Positions 25,618-34,541 of a DNA stretch of 64,000 nucleotides are shown here, piece after piece; positions within the stretch are counted from its first letter, which is position 1; each line of letters opens with the position of its first letter. The DNA lies in assembly GCF_001020985.1 (NCBI RefSeq), contig NZ_CP011542.1, forward strand, positions 1,674,001-1,738,000, given 5' to 3'. This DNA comes from Corynebacterium mustelae (GTDB lineage: Bacteria; Actinomycetota; Actinomycetes; Mycobacteriales; Mycobacteriaceae). The notes below the pieces were generated by a model. That model was not told where the DNA came from. It made no database searches and saw only the letters and a list, made by a program, of their open reading frames with translations. The position numbers and the translations under genes were made by a program.

Positions 25618-26802
25618 ATGACCACCCTTAATGAAAACGCTGACATCAGTGTTTTGATTACATCGCCGGATCGTTCCAGAAATGACATGTGTCCAGGAGC
25701 TATCAGGCTCCATAACGCACAAGATGGAGCGATTGGCCGCGTGCGGTTCCCTGGCGGCAGAGTTCTTGCGCAACAATGGCAAGACATCTCGCGAATCTCA
25801 ACCAACCTCGGCGACGGAACAATCCACATCACCACCCGAGGAAATTTACAATTCCGGGGTGTCTCAGATGATGCGAAATTTCTCGCCGCGGTCGAAGACG
25901 CAGGATTTTTACCGTCCCGCCCCCACGACAAGATCCGCAACATCTTAGCGTCGCCATTGGACCACGACTTGTGGCCGTTAGTAACCGCCCTTGATAACGC
26001 GCTTTTGGCGAATGATACCGTCACAGGACTCTCCGGACGCACACTATTTGGCATTGATGGTGGTTCCGGTGATGTGATGAGCAGGCGCCCAGACTTCGGA
26101 GTTCGTCGCAGCGAAGAAGGCTTTCAATTAATATTGGCGGGCCAATTACAACCCTATATCATCACAGATGACAACCAAGTTGCACCCCTTCTTACGAAAG
26201 CCGCCGCATTATGGCAAACATCAAGGGGCAACCACTGGCGGTTGCGTGAAAATCCTACAATTATTGCATCAATCGTTTCCGCTATCGCAGATGCGCCGGG
26301 CGTCGAAAAGCACGATTCTATTGACATCCAGGAATCACCTCAACGTCAGTTCCGCCCTATCGGTTGGATCGAAACCGGCAACCCCGAAAGCCGGACTGTA
26401 TCACTAGGGGCAGGTTTGCGATTCGGGTTTACATCGGCAAAAGTTGCGAAAATTTTATCGGTTATCGGAGCAACCACCACGATCACGCCATGGGCGTCGC
26501 TGGTAATCCATGACATACCAGAACACGACGCCGACGCAGTGCTTCGCGTACTCGCACCAATGGGTCTGATATTCGACGAGCGTTCGCCATGGCTGCGCAT
26601 AACAGCGTGCACCGGATTGCCGGGGTGCGCAAAATCGCTGTCACACACCCAACAAGATGCCGCTAACCTAGCGCAGTCCGAAAAAATTCCAGCCGGGCTT
26701 ATCCACTTTTCCGGCTGCGAACGTCGTTGTGGTCACCCATTATCATCGCACACAGAATACGTCGCCACCGGTGACGGTGAATACGAGGTCACATTACGAT
26801 GA
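25618..26802 (+). CDS. cobG: Precorrin-3B synthase
   Basis: This 394-residue monooxygenase of the aerobic pathway makes precorrin-3B from precorrin-3A and O2. The sulfite/nitrite-reductase-like fold is visible: ferredoxin-like half with RITTRGNLQF-type sequence (HITTRGNLQFRG near 70), and the C-terminal CTGLPGC ... HFSGCERRC set that binds the [4Fe-4S] cluster. The ATG at 25618 follows AGGATG; an upstream start at 25588 adds ten residues. It shares a four-base ATGA overlap with cobH. Its presence marks the oxygen-dependent route. Confidence 0.9.
   Translation: MTTLNENADISVLITSPDRSRNDMCPGAIRLHNAQDGAIGRVRFPGGRVLAQQWQDISRISTNLGDGTIHITTRGNLQFRGVSDDAKFLAAVEDAGFLPSRPHDKIRNILASPLDHDLWPLVTALDNALLANDTVTGLSGRTLFGIDGGSGDVMSRRPDFGVRRSEEGFQLILAGQLQPYIITDDNQVAPLLTKAAALWQTSRGNHWRLRENPTIIASIVSAIADAPGVEKHDSIDIQESPQRQFRPIGWIETGNPESRTVSLGAGLRFGFTSAKVAKILSVIGATTTITPWASLVIHDIPEHDADAVLRVLAPMGLIFDERSPWLRITACTGLPGCAKSLSHTQQDAANLAQSEKIPAGLIHFSGCERRCGHPLSSHTEYVATGDGEYEVTLR
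26301..26311 (+). repeat. Recurrent word CGTCGAAAAGC, copy 7
   Basis: Exact copy in cobG, reading VEKH. Confidence 0.8.
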
Positions 26803-27476
26803 ATACCTTTGAATCCGATTTTCCGTTCTCCTACATCACCAATGGTGACGAAATTTACAGACGTTCGTTCGCCACGATCCGCGCTGAATCTGACCTATCT
26901 CGCTTCGATGACCAACAAGCACAAGTTGCCGTCCGGATGATACATGCCGCAGGCCAAACCGACCTCGCTAGCGACATTGATTTTTCACCGCAGTTGGTTC
27001 CTGCTGCCCGTGCAGCTTTCGACGCAGGAAAACCAATTCTGACTGATGTACACATGGTGCACTCAGGGATCACCCGTGCCCGCTTGCCTCGTGATAATGA
27101 GGCATTGTGTTTTCTGCGAGACCCCCGTACCCCAGAACTAGCAGCGAAAATGAATACCACCCGCACTGCAGCCGCAGTCGAATTATGGGAACCACAATTA
27201 CAAGGCGCGATCGTTGCAATAGGTAACGCTCCTACAGCACTATTTCACCTATTGAATTGGCTACATGAAGATCCAACGCGACCCCGACCTGCCGCGATTC
27301 TCGGTATTCCAGTCGGCTTTATTGGCGCTGCCGAATCAAAACTAGCATTAGCCAGCACAGCAGAATCATTAGGAACCGAGTTCCTCACCGTTCACGGACG
27401 CCGTGGCGGTTCTGCGATCACCTGTGCCGCACTCAATGCGCTGGCGACACGCCAAGAAATCCTCGAAACCAAATAA
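26799..27476 (+). CDS. cobH: Precorrin-8X methylmutase
   Basis: The 225-residue enzyme migrates the C11 methyl group to C12, turning precorrin-8X into hydrogenobyrinic acid. The conserved block TDVHMVHSGITRARL near 83-97 contains the catalytic His region, and the C-terminal VHGRRGGSAITCAALNAL is typical. Start overlaps the cobG stop (ATGA), indicating translational coupling; cobIJ follows after 37 bases. Confidence 0.95.
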   Translation: MNTFESDFPFSYITNGDEIYRRSFATIRAESDLSRFDDQQAQVAVRMIHAAGQTDLASDIDFSPQLVPAARAAFDAGKPILTDVHMVHSGITRARLPRDNEALCFLRDPRTPELAAKMNTTRTAAAVELWEPQLQGAIVAIGNAPTALFHLLNWLHEDPTRPRPAAILGIPVGFIGAAESKLALASTAESLGTEFLTVHGRRGGSAITCAALNALATRQEILETK

Positions 27477-27513
27477 CACATACGCAGCAGAAGGCTAGTT
27501 TCCCGTTCACACC

Positions 27514-29058
27514 ATGCATAAAACTGAACCCTCTTCACCCGCAGCAACCACAGACAACCGCCCCATTGGAAAACTCATCGGAGTTGGCGTCGGTCCCGGT
27601 GACCCAGAGCTACTGACACTTAAAGCAGTTTCTGCCATTGAAGAAGCCGACGTGGTTGCTTTTCATGCACGCAAAGGCGGCGATTCTACTGCGCGCCAAA
27701 TCGCTCAAGCTCATATCCGTTCTGACCACATTATCGAACTACTCGAATACCCAGTAACCACCGGAATAACTGACCACCCAGGAGGCTACGCTGGAGCCAT
27801 GGCCGAATTCTACTCGGCCGCAGCCAAACGGCTAGGCGCCCACCTAGAATCAGGAAAGACCGTCGCCATACTCGCGCTAGGCGACCCGATGCTCTACAGC
27901 TCATACCAGCATTTACATCGCATGTTGGCCGAGGACTTCCCTGCCGAGATCATTCCAGGTATCCCCTCGATTACCGCCGCAGCCGATGTTTTAGGTATGC
28001 CCCTATGTGAAGATGAAGAAACACTCACGGTCATACCCGGAACCCTTAACGAAGCAACACTGACTGAAAAACTTCGCGACACAGACTGCGCAGTAGTGAT
28101 GAAGCTTGGCCGGACGTTCTCCAAAGTAAAACAGGCAATGATCGCCGCAGGTGTTGCCGATCGTGCCTTTGTTGTTACCCGGGTCGGCATGCCTGGCCAA
28201 ACCCACATGCCACTCTTGGAAGCCGAGCCTTCAGAAATCCCATATTTTGCAGTCGCAGTAATACCATCGGATAAGCAACAAGCTCCATCAATCTCTATGG
28301 GGCATACCTCCGCCATAGGGGAAGTCGTCGTTTTGGGGCTAGGGCCTGGCGCACCACGGTGGACCACCCCAGAAGTGCAAGCAGAACTCAAACGAGCTAC
28401 GGACATTGTCGGCTACTCGACCTATATCAATCGAGTACCGGAACGCGCCGGGCAGCGCCGCCATCCCTCAGATAACAAAGTGGAAGCAGAGCGTGCCGCA
28501 ATGGCCTTAGATATGGCCAAAGCCGGACGGCGTGTTGCCGTAGTTTCCTCAGGTGACCCCGGGGTTTTCGCCATGGCTGCTGCGGTAATAGAGACGGCTG
28601 ACGACGACTTATGGCGTGATATTCCCATTCGGGTGATACCAGGAATGACGGCTGCACAAGCCGTTGCTTCTTGTGTTGGTGCTCCACTAGGTCATGATTT
28701 TGGGATGATTTCGCTATCCGATCGACTCAAACCGTTTGATATCGTCGAAAAGCGAATCCGTGCCCTTGCGGGAGCTGATATGGCTTTTGCTGTTTATAAC
28801 CCTGCATCGAAAGAACGCAGGTGGCAGATCGCTCGGATGCGGGATATCGTTGCGGAGTATCAATCCCCCACCACTGCTGTGATAGTGGCCCGAGCAGTCG
28901 GCAGTGAGCAACAAAAAATCACCGTAACCACCCTTGCGGATTTCGATCCAACGATCGTTGATATGCGAACAATGGTCATCATTGGGGCTTCTACAACCAG
29001 AGTGTATGAAACCACTCGGGGGGAGAAACGAGTTTTTACCTCTCGCCGATATGACTAA
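27514..29058 (+). CDS. cobIJ: Fused CobI-CobJ: precorrin-2 C20- and precorrin-3B C17-methyltransferase
   Basis: The 514 residues hold two uroporphyrin-III methyltransferase-type domains in tandem. CobI spans about 15-255 (GVGVGPGDPELLTLKA near 24; ALGDPMLYSSY near 119). CobJ spans about 265-514 (VVLGLGPGAPRWTTPE near 273; SSGDPGVFAMAA near 345). This fusion is the usual actinobacterial form. It ends the plus-strand cobG-cobH-cobIJ operon. Confidence 0.95.
   Translation: MHKTEPSSPAATTDNRPIGKLIGVGVGPGDPELLTLKAVSAIEEADVVAFHARKGGDSTARQIAQAHIRSDHIIELLEYPVTTGITDHPGGYAGAMAEFYSAAAKRLGAHLESGKTVAILALGDPMLYSSYQHLHRMLAEDFPAEIIPGIPSITAAADVLGMPLCEDEETLTVIPGTLNEATLTEKLRDTDCAVVMKLGRTFSKVKQAMIAAGVADRAFVVTRVGMPGQTHMPLLEAEPSEIPYFAVAVIPSDKQQAPSISMGHTSAIGEVVVLGLGPGAPRWTTPEVQAELKRATDIVGYSTYINRVPERAGQRRHPSDNKVEAERAAMALDMAKAGRRVAVVSSGDPGVFAMAAAVIETADDDLWRDIPIRVIPGMTAAQAVASCVGAPLGHDFGMISLSDRLKPFDIVEKRIRALAGADMAFAVYNPASKERRWQIARMRDIVAEYQSPTTAVIVARAVGSEQQKITVTTLADFDPTIVDMRTMVIIGASTTRVYETTRGEKRVFTSRRYD
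28743..28753 (+). repeat. Recurrent word CGTCGAAAAGC, copy 8
   Basis: Exact copy in cobIJ, reading VEKR. Confidence 0.8.
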
Positions 29059-29127
29059 TGAAACTAAGATGTATTAATCTCAGTTTAATAACAAGACACA
29101 TCGAATTAATTGAGGAAGGCCTCTGTT

Positions 29128-29538
29128 TTGTCTCGCATGACTTTTAAACGCGCACTTGCCACGGTGACGACGACCGCAGTACTTGCAAGTGGCTTGGGTA
29201 TCAACAACATCGCCGCTGCAGAAGAGGCTAGCTCGCAGAGCTCTTCCGACACTACCCAATCCGCCGACATCAATCTCACCGCGAACAGCAATTCTTCAAA
29301 CAATTCTTCTAATTCCAAGAACTCCTCTGATAGCTCCTCAAAGTCAAAGATCTCTTCCGATATGAAGGACCGGGCTTCAAAGGTCAAAGTCAGCGAAGGA
29401 AGCTCTAAGGCGGAACGATGGTTTGATGGACAAAGCCCTGCCGTTCAAGGCATCCTGATTGCGCTGAGTGTATTTGGTGTTATTGGTGTTCTCCTAGGTC
29501 CTCTCCGTGTGGCGATCTTTAATCTTTTCAAAGTCTAA
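29128..29538 (+). CDS. Secreted or membrane-anchored Ser/Asn-rich protein of unknown function
   Basis: About 136 residues: a signal peptide with cleavage expected after NNIAAA, a 50-residue linker built almost only of Ser, Asn, Lys, Asp and Thr (SNSSNNSSNSKNSSDSSSKS), then a C-terminal membrane segment (residues 110-130) and a short basic end. The TTG at 29128 is favoured by GAGGAAGGC eight bases upstream; ATG 29137 is an alternative. No LPxTG motif is present. It lies between two cob operons, behind cobIJ by 70 bases. I do not recognise it; a small envelope protein is all that can be said. Confidence 0.65.
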   Translation: MSRMTFKRALATVTTTAVLASGLGINNIAAAEEASSQSSSDTTQSADINLTANSNSSNNSSNSKNSSDSSSKSKISSDMKDRASKVKVSEGSSKAERWFDGQSPAVQGILIALSVFGVIGVLLGPLRVAIFNLFKV

Positions 29539-29553
29539 ACACGCAAGATCCCC

Positions 29554-29613
29554 CAACACCCAATCAAAAACACACCGCTGGCACTTTCAGTAGATATTTT
29601 TGATTGGGTGTTG
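29554..29613. terminator. Long hairpin between convergent genes
   Basis: Arms 29554-29570 and 29597-29613 pair perfectly over 17 bases (CAACACCCAATC plus an A/T tract) around a 26-base loop. The A run on the left and T run on the right let it terminate either strand. It lies between the secreted protein gene and cobK. Confidence 0.75.
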
Positions 29614-29651
29614 GTGTGGTTTCGGCGATGTTACTGCACTAATGTCACGTA

Positions 29652-30377
29652 TCAGTGCAGCGCCGCTATAACTTCTTCGGGGCTGTGGACAATAGTTGCA
29701 ACCGTGGGCAATGCTGGGCGCTGCACCATGATGACGGGAATCCCCAACTCGCGTGCAGCAATAAGTTTTGCTTCGGTCATTGCCCCACCCGAGTTTTTAG
29801 TGACCAGACAATCAATTTGATTTCCTCGCATCAGCTTCTTTTCGTCCGCGACCGTAAACGGTCCTCGGGATTGGATTATCCGGTGTCGTGCAGGTAACGG
29901 TGTATGTGGTGGTTCAACTGTGCGAATGACATACAAGTTATGCGGATCAGCTGCAAAAGGGGTAAGCTGTTGTCGGCCGATGGTTAAGAAAATATGATGA
30001 AATTCCCTCGCCGCAATCTGTGCGGCCTCTGCCATGGAAGATACTGGAATCCACTTATCCCGCGCCTGCGGTTTCCATTCTGGCCTGTGCAAAGCTAATA
30101 ATGGGATTCCTGTCGCACGAGCCGCCTCTGCAGCCGAAATTGAAATACGTTCGGCAAACGGATGAGTCGCGTCAATAACAACTTCTACCCCATTGTCAAT
30201 TAACCAGGTTGCGAGTCCCGCAGGGCCACCAAAGCCACCAATACGTACCTCTCCCACAGGTAACCGCGGATTATCTACCCGTCCGGCCAAGGAGCTGGTG
30301 ACATGCCAACCGCGTACGACCAATTGTTTGGCTACTTCCCTACCCTCGGCAGTTCCCCCCAAAATTAATGCGCGCAT
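29652..30377 (-). CDS. cobK: Precorrin-6A reductase
   Basis: The 241-residue NADPH-dependent enzyme reduces precorrin-6A to precorrin-6B. The N-terminal nucleotide-binding loop is LILGGTAEGREVA at 4-16, with DATHPFAERIS near 70 and the C-terminal VTKNSGGAMTEAKL near 195, all characteristic of CobK/CbiJ. It overlaps cobM by 13 bases and is the last gene of the minus-strand cob operon. Confidence 0.93.
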   Translation of the reverse strand: MRALILGGTAEGREVAKQLVVRGWHVTSSLAGRVDNPRLPVGEVRIGGFGGPAGLATWLIDNGVEVVIDATHPFAERISISAAEAARATGIPLLALHRPEWKPQARDKWIPVSSMAEAAQIAAREFHHIFLTIGRQQLTPFAADPHNLYVIRTVEPPHTPLPARHRIIQSRGPFTVADEKKLMRGNQIDCLVTKNSGGAMTEAKLIAARELGIPVIMVQRPALPTVATIVHSPEEVIAALH

Positions 30378-31138
30378 GGAATGGTTCTTCCCTCAGCATC
30401 TCGTGGCCGGTCATCTGAATACAAGAAGGAATCCGGAAAACCCTCTGCAGCTAACACTTCACCGACGAGGATGACCGCTGTGCGGGTAATTCCGTGATGA
30501 TGCACTTTCTGAGCTATATCGCGCAGAGTTCCTCGCACAATCACCTGATCTGGCCGGGAAGCGAACGCAACAACTGCAACCGGACAATCCGCGCCGTAAT
30601 TCGGTTCAAGTTCTGATACCACACGAAGAATATCGTGTGCTGCCAAATGAATACACAGCGTTGCTTTGCTAGCCCCCAGCGTTTTTAGATCCTCCCCCGG
30701 CGGCATTGCTGATGCCCGTCCCGAAACGCGCGTGAGAATTACCGTTTGGCCCACTGTTGGAACCGTCAGCTCGTGACCAAGTGCTGCCGCTGCAGCCGAG
30801 AACGAGGCTACGCCGGGTACGATCTCGTAATCAATCCCTAATTCCGTCAATCGACGAGCTTGTTCAGCTACTGCCGAGTAGATCGAAGGATCCCCTGAAT
30901 GTAGCCTAGCAACATCTATTCCCGACTGATGCGCCCGGTTTATCGTCTCGGTTATCGAATCCAGCGGCATTCGTGCGGTATTTATCAGTTCCGCTTGCGG
31001 CGGAACATTGGCTAGTACCTCCTCCGGAACTATAGAACCAGCATATAGGCACATTCCGCAGCTACGAATCAGCCGATCCGCACGTAACGTTAAAAGATCC
31101 GGGGCACCTGGGCCAGCGCCAATAAAGTACACGGTCAT
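30365..31138 (-). CDS. cobM: Precorrin-4 C11-methyltransferase
   Basis: The 257-residue SAM methyltransferase acts on precorrin-4 to give precorrin-5. Motifs: YFIGAGPGAPDLLTLRA at the N-terminus, LHSGDPSIYSAVAEQ near 98 and GVASFSAAAAALG near 125. Its ATG overlaps the cobL stop (ATGA). Confidence 0.95.
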   Translation of the reverse strand: MTVYFIGAGPGAPDLLTLRADRLIRSCGMCLYAGSIVPEEVLANVPPQAELINTARMPLDSITETINRAHQSGIDVARLHSGDPSIYSAVAEQARRLTELGIDYEIVPGVASFSAAAAALGHELTVPTVGQTVILTRVSGRASAMPPGEDLKTLGASKATLCIHLAAHDILRVVSELEPNYGADCPVAVVAFASRPDQVIVRGTLRDIAQKVHHHGITRTAVILVGEVLAAEGFPDSFLYSDDRPRDAEGRTIPCAH

Positions 31139-32427
31139 TCGTTAAATTCTTCCAGATAATCAGAGTCCGCTTTGGTTACGACCCACTGCGTTACGGGCAA
31201 TGCAGGCTTAAAAGTGCTGAAACCGCCAACGGAGTGCTCTTTGGCGATATCAAACCTAGTTAGTAAGCCGCCATGTCGTTTTTTCAACTTCCACAACATT
31301 TGTTCTGATTCGATAGTGACAGCATTCGCAACAAGCCTACCGCCGGGTTTGAGTCGATCCCATGCACCAGTGAACACTCCAGGTGCAGTAATTCCGCCGC
31401 CGATGAATACGACATCAGGATTATCCGGCACGGAGGTGTAGTTATGTGGTGCCTCCCCCTGTACCGCCAAGCGGTGTGCCACACCTAACGTGCGAGCATT
31501 CTTCAAAATCCGCCCCCGGCGAATTTCATCAACTTCAAAACACACAGCGCGAGTGGTGTTCGTAGCACGTAAACACTCAATAGCGACACTGCCCGCTCCA
31601 CCTCCGATATCCCACAGGATTTCCCCCTCGGAAGGAGCAAGCGCAGAAACTGTTAAGGCCCGAATATGCGATTTCGTCAACTGACCATCGTTTTCAAACA
31701 TGGAATCAGGCAAACCCGGAGTTCGCGGATTTCCGCTTTTCGACGGCACAACAGCGATCACATTCAGTGCGCTAACAACCGCGGGTGGGTGAAAAGCATA
31801 TCCAATACAGTGTGCTTCATCCACAGAACCTAGATCACTTAAGACTTCAACCCGCGCATCACCTTGGTGCATATCGACTAGCAATTGACATACTTCAGCG
31901 GGGGTCTTTTCGTCACGTCCCAAGATAAGAAACGGTCGTCCCGATTCAATCGGTAGCACCAACGATTCCACTACCTGGGTAACAAGGGAATAGACCGGCG
32001 TTTTATCAACCGCCCACCCCAGTCGGGCGCAGGCAAGCGAAGCTGAAGAAACATGTGAGTACACCGTCATCCGCATATTCGGGAATTTTCGTCTGAGCGT
32101 CGAGCCAATCCCATGAAACATTGGGTCGCCGCTAGCAAGGACAGCAACCTTTTTCCCGTGCAGTTCAGCAAAGATATCGGGCAAAGCTGGAATCATGGGT
32201 GATGGCCAGGGGCGTCGATCGCCAGAAATATCGTCTGTAAGGAGATTCAATTGCCGCCATGACCCCAAAACCACGTCGGCCTCGTATAGCGCTTTTGTCG
32301 CAGCGGCGCCCAATTCGCTCATGCCAATTGCGGGCAACCCAATAACCGATACCGTTGTTTCCATTGCACGTGCGTCACCAGCGTCGCTAGGAATACTTTG
32401 CGGAAGTGTGGCTTTTGCTTCGGTCAT
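31135..32427 (-). CDS. cobL: Precorrin-6Y C5,15-methyltransferase (decarboxylating)
   Basis: The 430 residues contain a CbiE-like N-terminal methyltransferase domain (VIGLPAIGMSELG near 30, LASGDPMFHGIG near 95) and a CbiT-like C-terminal Rossmann methyltransferase (LWDIGGGAGSVAIE near 268). It methylates C5 and C15 of precorrin-6B and removes the C12 acetate carboxyl group. The two-domain form is normal for the aerobic pathway. It is 23 bases downstream of the SDR gene. Confidence 0.93.
   Translation of the reverse strand: MTEAKATLPQSIPSDAGDARAMETTVSVIGLPAIGMSELGAAATKALYEADVVLGSWRQLNLLTDDISGDRRPWPSPMIPALPDIFAELHGKKVAVLASGDPMFHGIGSTLRRKFPNMRMTVYSHVSSASLACARLGWAVDKTPVYSLVTQVVESLVLPIESGRPFLILGRDEKTPAEVCQLLVDMHQGDARVEVLSDLGSVDEAHCIGYAFHPPAVVSALNVIAVVPSKSGNPRTPGLPDSMFENDGQLTKSHIRALTVSALAPSEGEILWDIGGGAGSVAIECLRATNTTRAVCFEVDEIRRGRILKNARTLGVAHRLAVQGEAPHNYTSVPDNPDVVFIGGGITAPGVFTGAWDRLKPGGRLVANAVTIESEQMLWKLKKRHGGLLTRFDIAKEHSVGGFSTFKPALPVTQWVVTKADSDYLEEFNE
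31735..31745 (-). repeat. Recurrent word CGTCGAAAAGC, copy 9
   Basis: Exact copy in cobL, reading PSKS. Confidence 0.8.
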
Positions 32428-32450
32428 GTCACCTTAGTGTAGTCGGTAAT

Positions 32451-33248
32451 CTAACGAGGCATACGGCGCCAGACTGGGCGTGGCACTAACTTCATAATCC
32501 ACGCAAGTAACCGCAATCTACCCGGAATCCACACGGTGACACCACCGCCGGTTCGCGGGTCTTTTAGAAGAATCTCTGCTAGCGCATCCGCAACGTGATC
32601 TGCGGTTACGGACATTGGTGCAGGTTTCATGCCTGTGGTCATGGAGCCAATAACAAATCCAGGCCGGGCAATGATTATTCGAGTGCTAGTACCATGCAAT
32701 CGATCGGCTAGTCCTTGGCAAAATGCATCTAGCCCGGCTTTGGTTGATCCATAGACATAGTTGGCCTTCCGTGCCCGCCACCCAGCAATGGAGGAAAACG
32801 CAGTTATGGTGGACACCGGCGAGGTAGCCGATTGCTTGAGAAGAACGTCAACGGCAACGCTCAAACTCACTAACTGAGCGGTGTAATCAATAGTTGCAAT
32901 TTCACTGGTGTGCTGCCAGTCTGTTTCCGCGCGGCTTTGATCGCCCAAGATACCAAAACACACGATTATGTGGTTAATATGAAACCTTTCCGCCACAGAT
33001 TTAATGATTTTCTCATGGCGGCCAAGATCGGTAGCATCGAAAAACACTGATTCGACGGAAGACGCCCCCGCTGCGATTAATGCCGAGTGCAACTTGTCCT
33101 CCGTATCACCAGGCCGACGACTTGCCAACACCACGTGGTGGCCGGAAGCAATTCGAAGCGTAAGTTTTGTTCCGATCTCACTGGTTGCGCCTAGCACAAT
33201 AATCGCAGGTGTATTTGCGTATTGGTGGCTGGATGATAGGTGTGTCAT
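32451..33248 (-). CDS. Short-chain dehydrogenase/reductase next to cobL
   Basis: The 265-residue Rossmann oxidoreductase has a cofactor loop LGATSEIGTKLTL near 21 and the catalytic Ser plus YVYGSTKAG (Tyr-xxx-Lys) near 163-172. The same SDR stands beside cobL in mycobacteria, so the link is old. It is not a known cobalamin enzyme; a role in the pathway is not shown. Its ATG overlaps the pepQ stop by four bases. Confidence 0.88.
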   Translation of the reverse strand: MTHLSSSHQYANTPAIIVLGATSEIGTKLTLRIASGHHVVLASRRPGDTEDKLHSALIAAGASSVESVFFDATDLGRHEKIIKSVAERFHINHIIVCFGILGDQSRAETDWQHTSEIATIDYTAQLVSLSVAVDVLLKQSATSPVSTITAFSSIAGWRARKANYVYGSTKAGLDAFCQGLADRLHGTSTRIIIARPGFVIGSMTTGMKPAPMSVTADHVADALAEILLKDPRTGGGVTVWIPGRLRLLAWIMKLVPRPVWRRMPR

Positions 33249-34387
33249 TGCAACTGCCTAGGTTGATTATTAAGCAGTTGACATCCGGATTCAGTTACAA
33301 CAACAATATCCTCAATACGTGCACCAAATTTCCCGGGAAGGTAGATACCTGGCTCGACAGAAAAAGCCATACCTGGTTCTAAAACTAGGTCGTTTCCAGC
33401 CATAATAAACGGCTCTTCGTGGGTGGATAGCCCAATTCCATGACCAGTGCGATGAATGAAAAACTCACCGTAGCCTGCCTCAGAAATAATATCGCGAGCG
33501 ACTTTGTCGATTTCAGCAGCCGTAACAGTAGGGCGAACCGCTGCCACTGCGGCCCGTTGGGCGTCGAAAAGCACATTGTACATGGCTGCCATTTCTTCTG
33601 AGATTTCAGCATCAGCGCCACCAACTATGTAGGTACGTGTGCAATCGGAGTGATATCCGGGGCCGAAAGTTCCACCAATATCCACTACCACCATGTCACC
33701 GGCTTCTAGGCTCCGATCGGAGAAGTCATGATGTGGGTTTGCACCGTTTTCCATGCTGCCGACGATGACAAAGTCAACTGCGGTGTGCTCGCGCAAAATT
33801 AATCTTTCTAGTTCCTGCGCGACTTCACGTTCGGTTTTTCCGGGTTGTAACAATGCTGGTACTTGAGAATGGACCACATCTATTGCGGCGCCAGCGCGGC
33901 GAAGTTCAGCTATTTCCGCATCGTCTTTGCGGGTAAACAACTCCGCCAACACCTCGGTGGCTAGAATCGTCGATGATTGTGCACCCAACAAGGTTTGAAT
34001 CGGCAATAAATGGTCTGCGGTTATAGATGCGCCTATGCCTACATGGTTATTTTCTTCGGTGGGCAACGCCAATGCGTTCACAGCGATTGCGTGTGGATTC
34101 TCGCCATCAACCCAGCCGATAACCGATACATCCAGTTCACCTAGCACTGATCGGTTGATATCTCCGCGATCAACCGCAGGCGCAACAACGCTAGGCTTGC
34201 CAGTTGCCGGGATAACCACAGCTGTAAAACGCTCATGAGTGCTAAGCCACGAGCCGGTTAGGTAAGCAAACTGCGGCCCGGTTCCGACGATTAGGCCAGA
34301 AATTTTACGTTCAACACATAGCCGCTGGGCTTCAGCGAGACGACGCGAATATACTTCAGGAGAAAAGGTTGCAACCATAACAAACAT
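33245..34387 (-). CDS. pepQ: Xaa-Pro dipeptidase (M24 family)
   Basis: The 380-residue cytoplasmic metallopeptidase cleaves X-Pro dipeptides. The pita-bread fold ligands are visible: Asp in VVVDIGGTF and in YHSDCTRT, His in HRTGHGIGLSTHEEP, Glu in VEPGIYLPG, and Glu in GARIEDIV. An N-terminal creatinase-like domain covers the first 140 residues. ATG 34387 follows CTAGG; 34378 is a second ATG in frame. It heads the pepQ-SDR-cobL-cobM-cobK operon. Confidence 0.92.
   Translation of the reverse strand: MFVMVATFSPEVYSRRLAEAQRLCVERKISGLIVGTGPQFAYLTGSWLSTHERFTAVVIPATGKPSVVAPAVDRGDINRSVLGELDVSVIGWVDGENPHAIAVNALALPTEENNHVGIGASITADHLLPIQTLLGAQSSTILATEVLAELFTRKDDAEIAELRRAGAAIDVVHSQVPALLQPGKTEREVAQELERLILREHTAVDFVIVGSMENGANPHHDFSDRSLEAGDMVVVDIGGTFGPGYHSDCTRTYIVGGADAEISEEMAAMYNVLFDAQRAAVAAVRPTVTAAEIDKVARDIISEAGYGEFFIHRTGHGIGLSTHEEPFIMAGNDLVLEPGMAFSVEPGIYLPGKFGARIEDIVVVTESGCQLLNNQPRQLQ
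33562..33572 (+). repeat. Recurrent word CGTCGAAAAGC, copy 10
   Basis: Exact copy in pepQ, opposite to the gene, reading LFDA. Confidence 0.8.
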
Positions 34388-34541
34388 CTTAAACCTAGTT
34401 TTTTACCTCACGGTCTTTCGCTCCCACTAACACCTAACCACAACGGCTTTCCATTGGGGACTGGCATAAGGATAACCAAGACTAAACAAACCTGAAAAAT
34501 ATCTCGTTATTGTTTGATGAGCGACTAGAATTAGGCCCATT

